A stretch of DNA of 64,000 bases from Kangiellaceae bacterium (GTDB lineage: Bacteria; Pseudomonadota; Gammaproteobacteria; Enterobacterales; Kangiellaceae). The stretch lies in contig JAPHTP010000013.1 of the NCBI GenBank assembly GCA_026196875.1, forward strand, positions 20,462 through 84,461, given 5' to 3'. The position numbers were made by a program, and so were the translations under genes. A model generated the notes under the pieces. The model was not told the DNA's origin, made no database searches, and was given only the letters and a program-made list of their open reading frames with translations. This document shows positions 55,120-64,000 of the stretch, one piece after another. Positions within the stretch are counted from its first letter, which is position 1; the number at the start of each line of letters is the position of its first letter.

Positions 55120-56130
55120 ATGATAAAAGTTTCAGTTATAATGCCGGTTTACAACGTCGAGAAATATGTAAAATTCGCGATTTCTTCAGTATTGCTGCAA
55201 TCTTATAAAGATTTTGAACTCATCATTGTTGACGATGGCTCAACTGATAACTCTTATAACATATGTCGTACATTTAAAGACTCAAGAATTAGAATCGTAA
55301 GGCAACGCAATCGAGGATTAGCAGGCGCTAGAAACACCGGCATTAGAGAATCGAGTGGACGGTTTATCGCATTTATCGATTCCGATGACATCTGGCACAG
55401 AGACAAACTTAAGTATCATGTGGCGCACTTACAAAACGATAAAGATATTGGCGTTAGCTTTTCTAGCTCAGCCTTAATTGATGAAGCTAATCATCCAATG
55501 GGCGTCACCCAATCGCCAAAGTTAAAAAATATCAGCTTTAAAAATATCATTTGCCGTAACCCTATCGGTAACGGCTCAGCTCCAGTAATTAGACGCAGTG
55601 TTCTTGACCGAACGAGCTTTTGGATATATCGAAGTGGGGCTAGAGAACGTTGTTTTTTTGACGAATCTTTCAGGCAATCAGAGGATATCGAATACTGGCT
55701 GAGGATAGCTCTACAATCTCGTAAGCGATTTGAAGGTATTCCGCGATGTTTAACTTTCTATCGAGTTAACTCCAGCGGCCTTTCGTCAAACCTAAATAAG
55801 CAGTTCTTATCATGGGAGCGAGCTATCGGTAAGGCTTCGATGATAAATCCAAATAAAGTTTCCAAGTGGAGCAGCTTAGCCAGGGCTTATCAGCTTAGGT
55901 ATCTTGCGCGTCACGCGGTAAAAGCGCACCGAAAAAACCAAGCTTTAAAATTGGTAGTCGACTCATTGAAGTCAAATAAGCAGATTTTGTTTGAGGAACC
56001 TCTTAAGACATTGATCACTTTATTTTCCGCAATTAGTTTAAAAGTTCTACCTAAACAAATATTCGTCAAGATAGAAAAACTCGGTTACTTCTTTTTAAGC
56101 AAGCTAGCTACAGTCAACGTGAAGATATAA
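55120..56130 (+). CDS. Family 2 glycosyltransferase
   Basis: 336 residues. The GT-A fold shows at the start: VSVIMPVYNVEKYVKFAISS, VDDGSTD (residues 37-43), GARNTGI and FIDSDD (85-90, the metal-binding DxD). The C-terminal ~120 residues are helical. It probably adds one sugar to a lipid-linked exopolysaccharide unit. It is followed 16 bp later by a small lipoprotein gene, then pgi, on the same strand. Donor and acceptor unknown. Confidence 0.92.
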   Translation: MIKVSVIMPVYNVEKYVKFAISSVLLQSYKDFELIIVDDGSTDNSYNICRTFKDSRIRIVRQRNRGLAGARNTGIRESSGRFIAFIDSDDIWHRDKLKYHVAHLQNDKDIGVSFSSSALIDEANHPMGVTQSPKLKNISFKNIICRNPIGNGSAPVIRRSVLDRTSFWIYRSGARERCFFDESFRQSEDIEYWLRIALQSRKRFEGIPRCLTFYRVNSSGLSSNLNKQFLSWERAIGKASMINPNKVSKWSSLARAYQLRYLARHAVKAHRKNQALKLVVDSLKSNKQILFEEPLKTLITLFSAISLKVLPKQIFVKIEKLGYFFLSKLATVNVKI

Positions 56131-56145
56131 AAGAGGCTTACTCAT

Positions 56146-56688
56146 ATGCTTAAATTAGGAACACAACTTTTAAAGTTACTTGCTTTTGTTTTATGCCTGA
56201 CTAATATTTCGGCATGTCACCCGCCGGTCTATAACTATTTAAACCAATCACAGGCCAATACGCTTACATGGGTGGGGGCACCCGCTGCTGAATTGGTTCT
56301 AGTAAAAGGAAATCCCGATCAGATAACCTATTTAGGTACAGATTTACGCGCAACGGTTGCCACAGATTTTTGGACCCAACACCACGATAGGTTTTCTCAG
56401 CTCAATAGACAATATGGTCCCGATAACTTGCCAGTAATCGAATCGAGTAAGCTTCGAGACATCCAAGTTTACAAGCAGTTGAATACTTTGGGGCCATGGC
56501 TTTATAGCTATCGATACCCTATTCGTGACTATAGAAGTAGCCTTCGTTACTGTACCGAGTATTACGTAGTCGGTGCCAACGCAAAAATCTTAGAGTCCGG
56601 CTTTATTGCAACCAATATTAATGATCACAAGCACTGTCCTTTGCCAGTCACCCGACCTCGTGCAGTAATCGTTTCAAATCTTAATTAA
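56146..56688 (+). CDS. Hypothetical lipoprotein
   Basis: 180 residues with a lipobox (LCLTNISAC; Cys near residue 24), so envelope-anchored. The mature part is Tyr-rich (RYPIRDYRSSLRYCTEYYVV) with two further Cys. No family recognised. It lies between the GT2 and pgi genes on the same strand (16 bp and 18 bp spacing) and is probably co-transcribed; a role in export or anchoring of the polysaccharide is possible but unproven. Confidence 0.75.
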   Translation: MLKLGTQLLKLLAFVLCLTNISACHPPVYNYLNQSQANTLTWVGAPAAELVLVKGNPDQITYLGTDLRATVATDFWTQHHDRFSQLNRQYGPDNLPVIESSKLRDIQVYKQLNTLGPWLYSYRYPIRDYRSSLRYCTEYYVVGANAKILESGFIATNINDHKHCPLPVTRPRAVIVSNLN

Positions 56689-56705
56689 TTCATGTGGGAG
56701 AAATC

Positions 56706-58373
56706 ATGAATACCTTAACTCAATCAGCAAGTTGGAAATCATTATGGCAGCACTATTCCCAAATAAAGAACGCCCATATGAAAGATATGTTTAAGTTTGA
56801 TAAGGCACGTCACCAGAGATTTAGCATTAATTTTGAAGATATGCTATTTGACTTCTCCAAAAACAGAATTTCCAAAGAAACACTTGCTAGATTGGTTGAC
56901 TTGGCTATTGAGGCAAACTTAAAAAGCCAAATCGAAGCTATGTTTCGAGGTAAGAACATTAATACAACAGAACAAAGAGCAGCGCTACATGGTGCCCTCA
57001 GGCTGAACAGCTCGGACGTATTAATGTATCGAGGACAGGATATAAACCGAGATGTTCAAGCTGAGTTAAACCGAATAGAACAACTTAGCGAGCAGTTGCA
57101 TGCAGGGGAGAAATTGGGTTTTACCGGAAGGCCGATAACAGACGTGGTGAACATTGGTATAGGCGGTTCTGATCTTGGGCCGAAGTTTGTAGTCAGCGCC
57201 TTAAAACAATATCGCCAATCGAATTTAAACTTTCACTTTATTTCTAACGTTGACCCTTCCCAGTTCAATGATGTAATGGAGGCTCTCAACCCAGCCACCA
57301 CCCTTTTTATTATTGCATCAAAGTCGTTTACCACGCAGGAGACCATGACCAATGCACAAGCAGCCAAAGAGTGGTTTTTGGCATTTGTAAAACAAAAGCG
57401 ATTCATGAAAAAACATTTTGTCGCCGTTTCAACAAACCGAGAAGAAGTCATTCATTTTGGTATCAGCCCTATCAACATGTTTAGCTTTTGGGATTGGGTT
57501 GGCGGCCGTTACTCATTATGGTCAAGCATAGGTCTTTCAATAGTACTAGCAATAGGGATGAAAAACTTTAACGCATTGCGCCAAGGCGCGAAGGTCATGG
57601 ATGACCATTTTCGCTACACACCTTTTGCGCAAAACATCCCCGTTATTATGGGTCTACTAGGCGTTTGGTATAACAATTTTTTTGGTTTTAAGACACATGC
57701 CATCTTACCCTACAACCACCGCCTTGATCTTCTGCCTCAGTACTTGCAACAACTGGAAATGGAAAGTAACGGTAAGAGTGTAACCAAAACGGGTGGGAAA
57801 ATTGGTTACTCAACTGGCCCAATACTATGGGGTTCACAAGGTATCAACGGACAACATGCGTTTTTCCAACTGTTGCACCAGGGTAGTCAAACGATCCCTG
57901 CCGACTTTATTGCTTGTGTTTTACCGGAAAGCCGACAGTTTGAACAACAAGAAGTAATGCTATCAAACTTTGTCGCACAAACCGAAGCCTTAATGAAAGG
58001 ACGCTCCAAGGAGGAAACCATACGCCTGTTAAGGACTAAAGGTCTAAAAGAAGAAGACATTAGCGCTAAATTACCTCATATGATTTTCGATGGAAACAAG
58101 CCAACCAATAGCATTTTATTCCGAGAGCTTACGCCGCGAAATTTGGGTATGCTGATCGCCATGTACGAGCACAAGACTTTTGTACAAGGCGTAATTTGGA
58201 ATATTAATTCCTTTGACCAATTTGGCGTTGAACTCGGTAAGAGCTTAGCAAAAGATGTACTTTCCAATTTCAAAATGCAAAAGCCTAGCAATCTCCATGA
58301 CTCGTCAACTACTGCATTGATTGAATCCTGTATGCACTACCTGAGATCCGAAAACAACGCGCAAAGTGGTTAA
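56706..58373 (+). CDS. pgi: Glucose-6-phosphate isomerase
   Basis: 555 residues from ATG at 56706 with GGGAG upstream (a GTG at 56694 is also in frame). The PGI signatures are present: VGGRYSLWSSIGLS (signature 1), with the substrate-binding GIGGSDLGPKFV and QGINGQHAFFQLLHQG. It interconverts glucose-6-phosphate and fructose-6-phosphate, which also supplies precursors for nucleotide sugars, consistent with the polysaccharide neighbours. Length matches E. coli Pgi (549). Confidence 0.96.
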   Translation: MNTLTQSASWKSLWQHYSQIKNAHMKDMFKFDKARHQRFSINFEDMLFDFSKNRISKETLARLVDLAIEANLKSQIEAMFRGKNINTTEQRAALHGALRLNSSDVLMYRGQDINRDVQAELNRIEQLSEQLHAGEKLGFTGRPITDVVNIGIGGSDLGPKFVVSALKQYRQSNLNFHFISNVDPSQFNDVMEALNPATTLFIIASKSFTTQETMTNAQAAKEWFLAFVKQKRFMKKHFVAVSTNREEVIHFGISPINMFSFWDWVGGRYSLWSSIGLSIVLAIGMKNFNALRQGAKVMDDHFRYTPFAQNIPVIMGLLGVWYNNFFGFKTHAILPYNHRLDLLPQYLQQLEMESNGKSVTKTGGKIGYSTGPILWGSQGINGQHAFFQLLHQGSQTIPADFIACVLPESRQFEQQEVMLSNFVAQTEALMKGRSKEETIRLLRTKGLKEEDISAKLPHMIFDGNKPTNSILFRELTPRNLGMLIAMYEHKTFVQGVIWNINSFDQFGVELGKSLAKDVLSNFKMQKPSNLHDSSTTALIESCMHYLRSENNAQSG

Positions 58374-58773
58374 GTTCGCTTCAATGCTTTTCAAAGGCAA
58401 ACACCAGCCTCTCTTGAAATATATTGTGAGCGAGCAATTGAACCAGTATATCTCGCATAGCAACACCTCCCCTGACTAACTATGCAAGTTGTTAATAGTT
58501 GCTGTATCAGCCGAATTTGTTGAGTGCGACATCTCACTTTCCAGTCAATATTTTATAAATCACTGAATTAAAAAAAATAGTTTTTAAGGACCTACGGTGT
58601 TGCGTATTGACTTGAAAGAAATTCAAGGTTTGATAAGTATCTTGGTGAGAAGATCTGAACTGAGTAGTCTATTAACCGCTTGTTAATAAAATATAGTTTC
58701 GTTAGATTACTACTCTTAGTAAGAATTTGCTGTTAGATATTTTCGAAATGGTTTTGCTAATTAGGGTAAATTT
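58374..58773. other. Intergenic, no feature recognised
   Basis: 400 bp after pgi, AT-rich. I see no hairpin terminator with T run, no ORF with a good start, and no repeat shared with elsewhere in the window. Confidence 0.5.
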
Positions 58774-59168
58774 ATGAAATACGCCACAATCGCAGAATTT
58801 AACTCGGCTCAGAATGAAAAAGAGCAACCGATCTGTGAAAAATTGATGCGGGAAATTAACCTCAATCTACCACAGGCTGAAAGCAAGATTTGGCACGGTC
58901 ATCCAGTATGGTTCTTAGATGGCAATCCAACGGTAGGTTATAGTAAACTAAAAACTGTATCAGGCTGATGTTTTGGAGTGGAGAAGACTTCGATGAATCT
59001 AACCTAAAGCCAGGCACAGGCAAGTACAAAGACGCATCGGCACGCTATACCGAGCTAGAACAGATCAATGCAAAAGACTTAAAGCGTTGGCTCAAAAAAG
59101 CCACAGAGATCCAGTGGGACTACAAAAATATCTACAAGCACAAAGGAAGGTTAGAGCGGCTTGTTTAG
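58774..59168 (+). pseudogene. DUF1801-family gene with a one-base frameshift
   Basis: Two back-to-back ORFs make one DUF1801 protein. The first (64 residues) carries the conserved PQAESKIWHGHPVWFLDGNP and VGYSKLK, then runs out of frame. The second begins MFWSGEDFDESNLKPGTGKY. Adding one A to the five-A run at 58950-58954 restores YSKLKNCIRLMFWSG and a 131-residue protein. DUF1801 members are small YdhG-like proteins of unclear function. A real mutation, or a sequencing error in the homopolymer, would both explain it. Confidence 0.85.
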
Positions 59169-59257
59169 AGATATGCCTGGCAAGGCTAGTCCAACTAGTG
59201 GCATTCTATTGAATCACGCCTTTGCATAGGTGGTAACCAAAAAACAGGAGTCTGATA

Positions 59258-59539
59258 ATGAAAGCTGTTTGGAAAAACACAATTATTGCTGAGAGCGATG
59301 ACACCGTAGTAGTAGAATCAAACCACTACTTTCCTCGAGAATCAATCAAACAAGATTTTTTTAAGTCAAGCTCAACGACAACTCATTGTCCCTGGAAAGG
59401 TGATGCAAGCTACTTTAATGTGGTTGTCAATGGTGAAATCAATCCTGACGCGGCCTGGTACTATTCTGTTCCTAAAGACGCGGCCAAACAAATTAAAGAC
59501 CGCGTTGCTTTTTGGAAAGGAATTAAAGTCATTGAGTAA
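59258..59539 (+). CDS. DUF427-family protein
   Basis: 93 residues, a complete DUF427 domain: MKAVWKNTIIAESDDTVVVE, then NHYFPRESI, HCPWKGDASYFNV and AAWYYSVPKDAA. The conserved H-C-P-W-K-G segment is the family's mark. Function is unknown. CAGGAG lies before the ATG. It stands alone, 89 bp after the DUF1801 gene, and may form a small operon with it. Confidence 0.93.
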   Translation: MKAVWKNTIIAESDDTVVVESNHYFPRESIKQDFFKSSSTTTHCPWKGDASYFNVVVNGEINPDAAWYYSVPKDAAKQIKDRVAFWKGIKVIE

Positions 59540-59566
59540 AGTTATTTAGACGTCTTAATGCCTATT

Positions 59567-60037
59567 TTAAAACTGCCAATTGACTAAACCATTTTCAATA
59601 TTCACCACTGCATGCAATGGCACATCTCCAGAACTAACCCCATTAACTCGGACAAACACTTGCTGTATATCATTGGTCACCATTATTTTCTCGGAAGCCA
59701 CGGCGTTATCAAGAGTCAACATGGTCAACTTTGAGTCGTAAATGGGTAATTGGTCGCCTTGATGGCTGGTTTGGTATTGGGAATAAACTGAAACATACGC
59801 ACGTTTACCAGCAAAAGCATCAGCCTGAATTTCAAAAGTAACTGGCCTGGCGGTTGAAAAATTGAAGCCGCCCGGCGCAATGATATCTCCACTCCCACCA
59901 TTCGATAATACAGGCGGAGGCGTACTCACCTGTGCCGGAGCTTCAGCCCCACCGCCTCCACCTCCACACCCAATCGAAAAGCCCAATCCAATTACGGCTA
60001 CTAATTTTGAAATAGAACTTTCATTTAATAATTTCAT
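59567..60037 (-). CDS. Hypothetical lipoprotein, Gly-rich at the lipidation site
   Basis: 156 residues with a lipobox (GFSIGC; Cys near residue 24) followed by six Gly. The mature part is beta-rich (GGFNFSTARPVTFEIQADAF; KRAYVSVYSQYQT) and looks like one Ig-like or carbohydrate-binding-like sandwich domain. It starts 9 bp after the stop of the LruC-domain gene and is surely co-transcribed with it. Both are envelope or extracellular proteins, so the pair may work at the cell surface. Function unknown. Confidence 0.75.
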   Translation of the reverse strand: MKLLNESSISKLVAVIGLGFSIGCGGGGGGAEAPAQVSTPPPVLSNGGSGDIIAPGGFNFSTARPVTFEIQADAFAGKRAYVSVYSQYQTSHQGDQLPIYDSKLTMLTLDNAVASEKIMVTNDIQQVFVRVNGVSSGDVPLHAVVNIENGLVNWQF

Positions 60038-60046
60038 TGCGCTCTC

Positions 60047-62146
60047 CTATTGATAAACTTTTTGCTGAGATGCCTTAATTGGTAAATACCAATCAGCGTT
60101 CGTTTGACCGGCAGATTCTACCCAGGATTGAAACTCAGAGTACGACTCCGAAATATCGATTCCACTTAATGGGTGTAACCATTCGGTGCCGACTTCAAGC
60201 GCCCACGGCATATTGTTTGAAGATTTAAAATATCGAGAATTCGCTGGGTCGCTGGTATCATCTCCTTGACCGAACAAAGAAAGATCAGCTAAATCTGTCA
60301 CTGGTTTGTCGGCTAAATGGATCTCTAAACTACGGCCTGGAGACTCAGCAAAGAACGCATCTCTTCCCCAACCTGGCGTTCCAAAAATAAAAGGGTTATA
60401 AGGTGCTGCCGGCATGGAAGATAATTCGATCGGCGTTGCAAAATTAACACTGACTTCAAAACTAAATTCAATCGCTTCAGTGCAGTCAGCGTCAGTGCGA
60501 TAAAAATGACAATCCGTGTCTACGTGGTTCCATAGGTCATCTGTTATCTTGATCACCGCTTCCGATTGACCTGATTCTAAAACGTCCAAAGCCTGTAGCT
60601 GATTGTTAAACAATACTCGTATTCGTTCATTATCTACATTGCTTCTTGCAACGCCTTCATAGTGAACAGCAAAACCATTGTGATAAGCTGCACCCATTGC
60701 GACCAACTGACCGTAAATGTCGGAACGAATTATCTTATTGTCTCTGACCAACTCAACAATTCGATAGTGAATAACTACATCATTCATATCAAAGTCACCA
60801 AGCAGCGGCCACAAATCTTCATAAGCAAGCGCCACCCAACCATTTTCTGAAGGATAGTAGCGATAAGAAATATCAGGTTGGCTAACACTAATTGGATAAT
60901 CTTCGACTTCACCATCAGGTGCTCCGCCATAATAAACTAACCCGGCGGCACTACTGTAGCGAAAACGCGCCCACGAATTACCGACGATAGCATCATCCGG
61001 CACGCGATAAGTTAATCGATGAGTGCCACTAGTCAGCGCCTGATCAACAAAAACTTGCTCGCCCGTATCAGCAAAATCACCATCACCATTCCAATCCATC
61101 CAAACGTTAAAATACCCATCACCAACAACGGTGACTTCGAGCAACGCATCAAGCCCACTTTCAATTGGGGTAATAAATCCAATTGCGTCTTCGTCATCAG
61201 CATTGGAATTATCGTCGTTAACGGCAAAAGGTAATCCATCGGATTCGCCATCTGCAGGCACAAATCCCATATACAAACTTTCAGATAATTCGTGCCTCGG
61301 TCCATTATCAGCTAACAAGGTCGCATAACTAGTTGGTGCATCACCCCAATCAACGTTTTCAACTGAAATAGGAGCATTAGCACACCGTGCGCCATCATTT
61401 TGATTAGAATAAGGCCCCTGGGCGAATAGGACTGCAGTTGGATCTGGATTGTTAGTATCGGTAATATCAATTCTAAAAATTTTGCCGTCATTATTTCGAC
61501 TTATATAGTAGTAACCATTGACGTCAAAATAACCGGCGCCGAAAGTTCCGGTTTCACCACTTGCTCCAATGGCGATATTTGAACCGTCGGTTAAAGATAT
61601 TCTATGCAAAACACCTGTTCGATTATCAACAGCATAGAGTTCTTCATCTCCTGGGTGTATAGCAAAATCGGTTAAGGTTAAACTTGTATCAGCACCAGCA
61701 ATTTCGATTGCTTGTAAGTAATTTGGACGCGAGCTATCAACATTTATTCGGTAAAAACCTACATTTTTACGGTATATGTAATAGTAATTATTAATTACAT
61801 CCCCAACATAAAATGTGGTGTTAGCAGGTAAGCCGGTAACATTTAGTGCTTCAGCTTGAAAATTTCCTCCTACCCGTACAACTTGAAATGTGGTTGTATT
61901 AAACCCATAAATGTAGCGGTCATCGAAATTGAATCCAACCGCATTGATATTACCATCCAATCCAACATAGTCTTCTAACAAGTTATAACTGCCTGTCACC
62001 AAATTTATTCCGTAGACTTGAACATTGTTTGACTGAAACAAATAGGCTTTACTGGGGCATTCATCAAAAGGAGCTGCGAATAGCGAATTGACAAATATAA
62101 CTTGCAAACATAGTACGACATTTAGATAGATTTTCTTCACCCACAT
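60047..62146 (-). CDS. Secreted LruC/GEVED-domain protein
   Basis: 699 residues from ATG at 62146 (AGAGG upstream); the frame extends 52 codons upstream but the signal peptide begins here (ends near NSLFAAPFD). Order: a beta-propeller-like region (about 30-270; NAVGFNFDDRYIYGFNTTTF, FAIHPGDEELYAVDN), a GEVED domain (FNVWMDWNGDGDFADTGEQV; GEVEDYPISVS, near 330-425), and a LruC domain (ENGWVALAYEDLWPLLGDFD, then MNDVVIHYRI, about 435-690). LruC proteins were described as surface lipoproteins in Leptospira and occur in many marine bacteria. No sorting tail is seen. Confidence 0.85.
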   Translation of the reverse strand: MWVKKIYLNVVLCLQVIFVNSLFAAPFDECPSKAYLFQSNNVQVYGINLVTGSYNLLEDYVGLDGNINAVGFNFDDRYIYGFNTTTFQVVRVGGNFQAEALNVTGLPANTTFYVGDVINNYYYIYRKNVGFYRINVDSSRPNYLQAIEIAGADTSLTLTDFAIHPGDEELYAVDNRTGVLHRISLTDGSNIAIGASGETGTFGAGYFDVNGYYYISRNNDGKIFRIDITDTNNPDPTAVLFAQGPYSNQNDGARCANAPISVENVDWGDAPTSYATLLADNGPRHELSESLYMGFVPADGESDGLPFAVNDDNSNADDEDAIGFITPIESGLDALLEVTVVGDGYFNVWMDWNGDGDFADTGEQVFVDQALTSGTHRLTYRVPDDAIVGNSWARFRYSSAAGLVYYGGAPDGEVEDYPISVSQPDISYRYYPSENGWVALAYEDLWPLLGDFDMNDVVIHYRIVELVRDNKIIRSDIYGQLVAMGAAYHNGFAVHYEGVARSNVDNERIRVLFNNQLQALDVLESGQSEAVIKITDDLWNHVDTDCHFYRTDADCTEAIEFSFEVSVNFATPIELSSMPAAPYNPFIFGTPGWGRDAFFAESPGRSLEIHLADKPVTDLADLSLFGQGDDTSDPANSRYFKSSNNMPWALEVGTEWLHPLSGIDISESYSEFQSWVESAGQTNADWYLPIKASQQKVYQ

Positions 62147-62250
62147 TTGAGACCTCTTTTTTAAAAACGTTTGACCTATGTTGCTTGTTGCAACAAGCTT
62201 GCCAATTAAATGTATTGCAGATAGGTTGTTATGAAGGCTTTTACTGGATT

Positions 62251-62269
62251 TTTTCGCATAATGCGAAAA
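62251..62269. promoter_or_regulatory. 19-bp palindrome upstream of the LruC-domain gene
   Basis: TTTTCGCAT, A, ATGCGAAAA is a perfect palindrome 105 bp before the ATG. Next to it (62273-62304) ATTGCAAA-type units occur three times. Could be an operator; no regulator known. Confidence 0.5.
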
Positions 62270-62308
62270 CACTTTATTGCAAAATGGTATTGCAAATTGC
62301 AAAAATGA

Positions 62309-62332
62309 AAAAGCGTCTCAAGAGACGCTTTT
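62309..62332 (-). terminator. Rho-independent terminator of the glycosyltransferase gene
   Basis: AAAAGCGTCTC and GAGACGCTTTT form a perfect 11-bp stem with a 2-base gap, 18 bp after the minus-strand stop at 62351, followed by T residues on that strand. Confidence 0.92.
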
Positions 62333-62350
62333 ATTTATCCTGCTTTTTCT

Positions 62351-64000
62351 TTATGCCCGAGCGGAAACCAAACTCTTAAGTAAATTTGTCCAATTAAGCT
62401 GATAGTTCTCCCATGCATCTTTAACATTTTCCCGGCCATTTTTTCCCCATTTTTCTAGCGGCTTGTCTTCTAGTGAAGCAAGTACTCTGGCGATACTATC
62501 GACTGAGTGTTCTGGGATTAATTCTCCACAAGCAAGATGCTTCTTCTCTTCTGTTATTGTTTCTTGCTTTCTTTTTGACTTCCCAGTTTTTGAGTTGAAA
62601 GTGATAACTTGCTCGCGTAAGCCATCAATATCAGAAGCAATGACGGCTTTTCCGGCAGCCTTTGCTTCCAAGCAAACTTGACCGAAGGCTTCTGAAGTAG
62701 AAGGGATTATGACAACGTCACAATTGTCCAGAAATTGGGGGACATTGGTCACTCTACCGGCAAAATAAATATCACTGTTACCTTCGGCTAAACTTTTCAG
62801 TCTTTGCTCTTCCGGCCCGCTGCCACCAATTACTAGTTTCAGATTAGGATTGCCAACTCGATTAAAAGCCTGAATTAACGTATCGAAGCCTTTGACCGAA
62901 ACTAACCTGCCAAATGCCCCGATAGTTACTCTACTACCAACTTTTTTCGCACTGACTTTCAAAAGCATTTCTAAGTCATTGCATTGCTGTATCGCCTGTA
63001 AATAGTCTTCATTCATTAAACCATTCGTGCAAACCCAATCCGCTTGCCCATGCGAAACAGCGACCACCCTGTCAAACAACGCATAATTCAGCTTTAGCAT
63101 TAATCGAAAACGCTTTACCGAAGGAACATTTTTTTCAAAGCAATGAGTATAGTGATGCTCGTGAAGAATAATTTTCGATTTAGGATTCATAAATTTCGTA
63201 ATTAAATTGGGCAAGAGCGTCGCCCAACTACATGCATAATGAACAATAATTACGTCGGCTTGATAGTTTTTTACAAACCAACTGCTTGGTTTAACGGCTT
63301 TCAACAAAAAACGAAAATTCTCTCCTAAAGCAGAGCTTCCTAAGCTATCAATAGAAGATGTGATCCCTCCCATTTTGGTATCGTTGACTAAATGCAAAAC
63401 CCTAGGCTTTGTAGAAGCAGGTATTCTAACAATCGTTTCATGCTTAGTTGGGTTTCTAAACGAGTTCAATATTGAAAAGAACTTGCTAGACAATGATCTT
63501 AGCTTAAGAGCAATAGTCCATTTTACAAACCGCTTTGTTAAAGTCGATGCCCTACGGTCGCTCAATATTCTTTTTGCATCAGTTAAGTTATTTGCTTTGA
63601 TATTTAGTTTTGCTAAGTGAAGCAAGTGCCCTGAAATGTATCGTTTCACCGACCCAACAAGATACGCTGGTATTTCTCCGTTATCGAGCCTTGCTTGAAG
63701 ATTTTTACTATATGCTAGCTCTCTTATTGGGATGATCGTTTCGCTTACTCGATTTTCTGCATCTAGTCGATAATTGACACATGGCTTAGGATGCAACGCA
63801 ATATGGTGAAGAAGTGCAATACGGGCCCAAAGATCCTGATCCTCACCTTGCACCTGGCCCTCAGCAAAACCACCAATCTGGTTTAAAATATACTTTGGAA
63901 TGCATACTCCGGATGCGATAACAGGTAAGTCGCCTTTAGCGGCAATATCAAAATAATTGTCAATTAAAGAATGTAAAATTCTAAATGCTGTAGAAGGTGA
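62351..64000 (-). CDS. GT2-GT4 glycosyltransferase fusion (5' end beyond window)
   Basis: The minus-strand frame is open to the right edge, giving at least 549 residues. The N-terminal visible part (GDLPVIASGVCIPKYILNQI, then GGFAEGQVQGEDQDLWARIA) is the end of a GT2-type GT-A domain with its ED..W catalytic motif. A helical linker (about 100-150) leads to a GT-B family 4 domain: HLVNDTKMGGITSSIDSLGS, LHEHHYTHCFEK, AFGRLVSVKGFDTLIQAF, IIPSTSEAFGQVCLEAKAAG. Both halves look active. The fusion may add two sugars to one glycan. A GTG at 63853 is only an internal codon. Confidence 0.9.
   Translation of the reverse strand, partial: SPSTAFRILHSLIDNYFDIAAKGDLPVIASGVCIPKYILNQIGGFAEGQVQGEDQDLWARIALLHHIALHPKPCVNYRLDAENRVSETIIPIRELAYSKNLQARLDNGEIPAYLVGSVKRYISGHLLHLAKLNIKANNLTDAKRILSDRRASTLTKRFVKWTIALKLRSLSSKFFSILNSFRNPTKHETIVRIPASTKPRVLHLVNDTKMGGITSSIDSLGSSALGENFRFLLKAVKPSSWFVKNYQADVIIVHYACSWATLLPNLITKFMNPKSKIILHEHHYTHCFEKNVPSVKRFRLMLKLNYALFDRVVAVSHGQADWVCTNGLMNEDYLQAIQQCNDLEMLLKVSAKKVGSRVTIGAFGRLVSVKGFDTLIQAFNRVGNPNLKLVIGGSGPEEQRLKSLAEGNSDIYFAGRVTNVPQFLDNCDVVIIPSTSEAFGQVCLEAKAAGKAVIASDIDGLREQVITFNSKTGKSKRKQETITEEKKHLACGELIPEHSVDSIARVLASLEDKPLEKWGKNGRENVKDAWENYQLNWTNLLKSLVSARA

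Overview
The window looks like chromosomal DNA from a free-living, probably marine, gammaproteobacterium. The grounds are an AT-rich base composition, a biotin operon in the order bioB-F-H-C-D, ilvY divergent from ilvC, Dam methylase, DgkA, SrkA, YebG, and 7TMR-DISM and HBM-type signalling proteins. A Kangiella/Aliikangiella-like lineage is my guess from general gene content; nothing here proves it.

Layout. 1-8.5 kb: a cut-off POT-family transporter, a chemoreceptor without a sensor domain, and a TetR-controlled operon (TetR, RND/MMPL exporter, LolA-like periplasmic protein, outer-membrane barrel protein). The operon starts at a 32-bp perfect palindrome lying on its promoter and carries a MITE-like element before its last gene. 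8.5-17.4 kb: dam, a SprA-related metalloprotease-like gene with a small flagellar-rod-like gene, an M16 lipoprotein peptidase, dgkA, an amidohydrolase with an SRPBCC-like partner, and a CvfB-type S1 protein. 17.4-22.4 kb: the biotin operon, divergent from comF. 23.5-28.5 kb: a MATE exporter, srkA, a 45-codon membrane-peptide ORF followed by a strong terminator, and an HBM chemoreceptor.

28.6-41.3 kb is the accessory region. Its genes run on the minus strand. It holds a 2772-residue secreted RHS/SpvB-type protein ending in a predicted YwqJ-like deaminase toxin, followed 3 bp later by a SUKH-like immunity gene. Further downstream is an orphan CdiA-type tRNase toxin module with its own overlapping immunity gene. 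Its upstream edge keeps the VHNSC end of a lost Hint-type domain. Around these lie REP-like palindromic repeats, a scrap of a REP-associated tyrosine transposase, and gene fragments. A family of ~110-residue secreted two-cysteine proteins sits on both sides of the RHS gene: four near-complete members, one with a frameshift beside its start codon, plus two remnants. The arrangement looks like a repeat-driven site of toxin-cassette exchange.

41.9-52.3 kb: a kinase/phospho-lyase fusion, a 7TM histidine kinase, DUF6164, yebG, GFA and ilvY/ilvC. 52.5-64 kb: an exopolysaccharide-type region with a WecG/sugar-transferase fusion, a Nudix hydrolase, a GT2, pgi, a LruC-domain secreted protein and a cut-off GT2-GT4 fusion, plus a frameshifted DUF1801 gene and a DUF427 gene.
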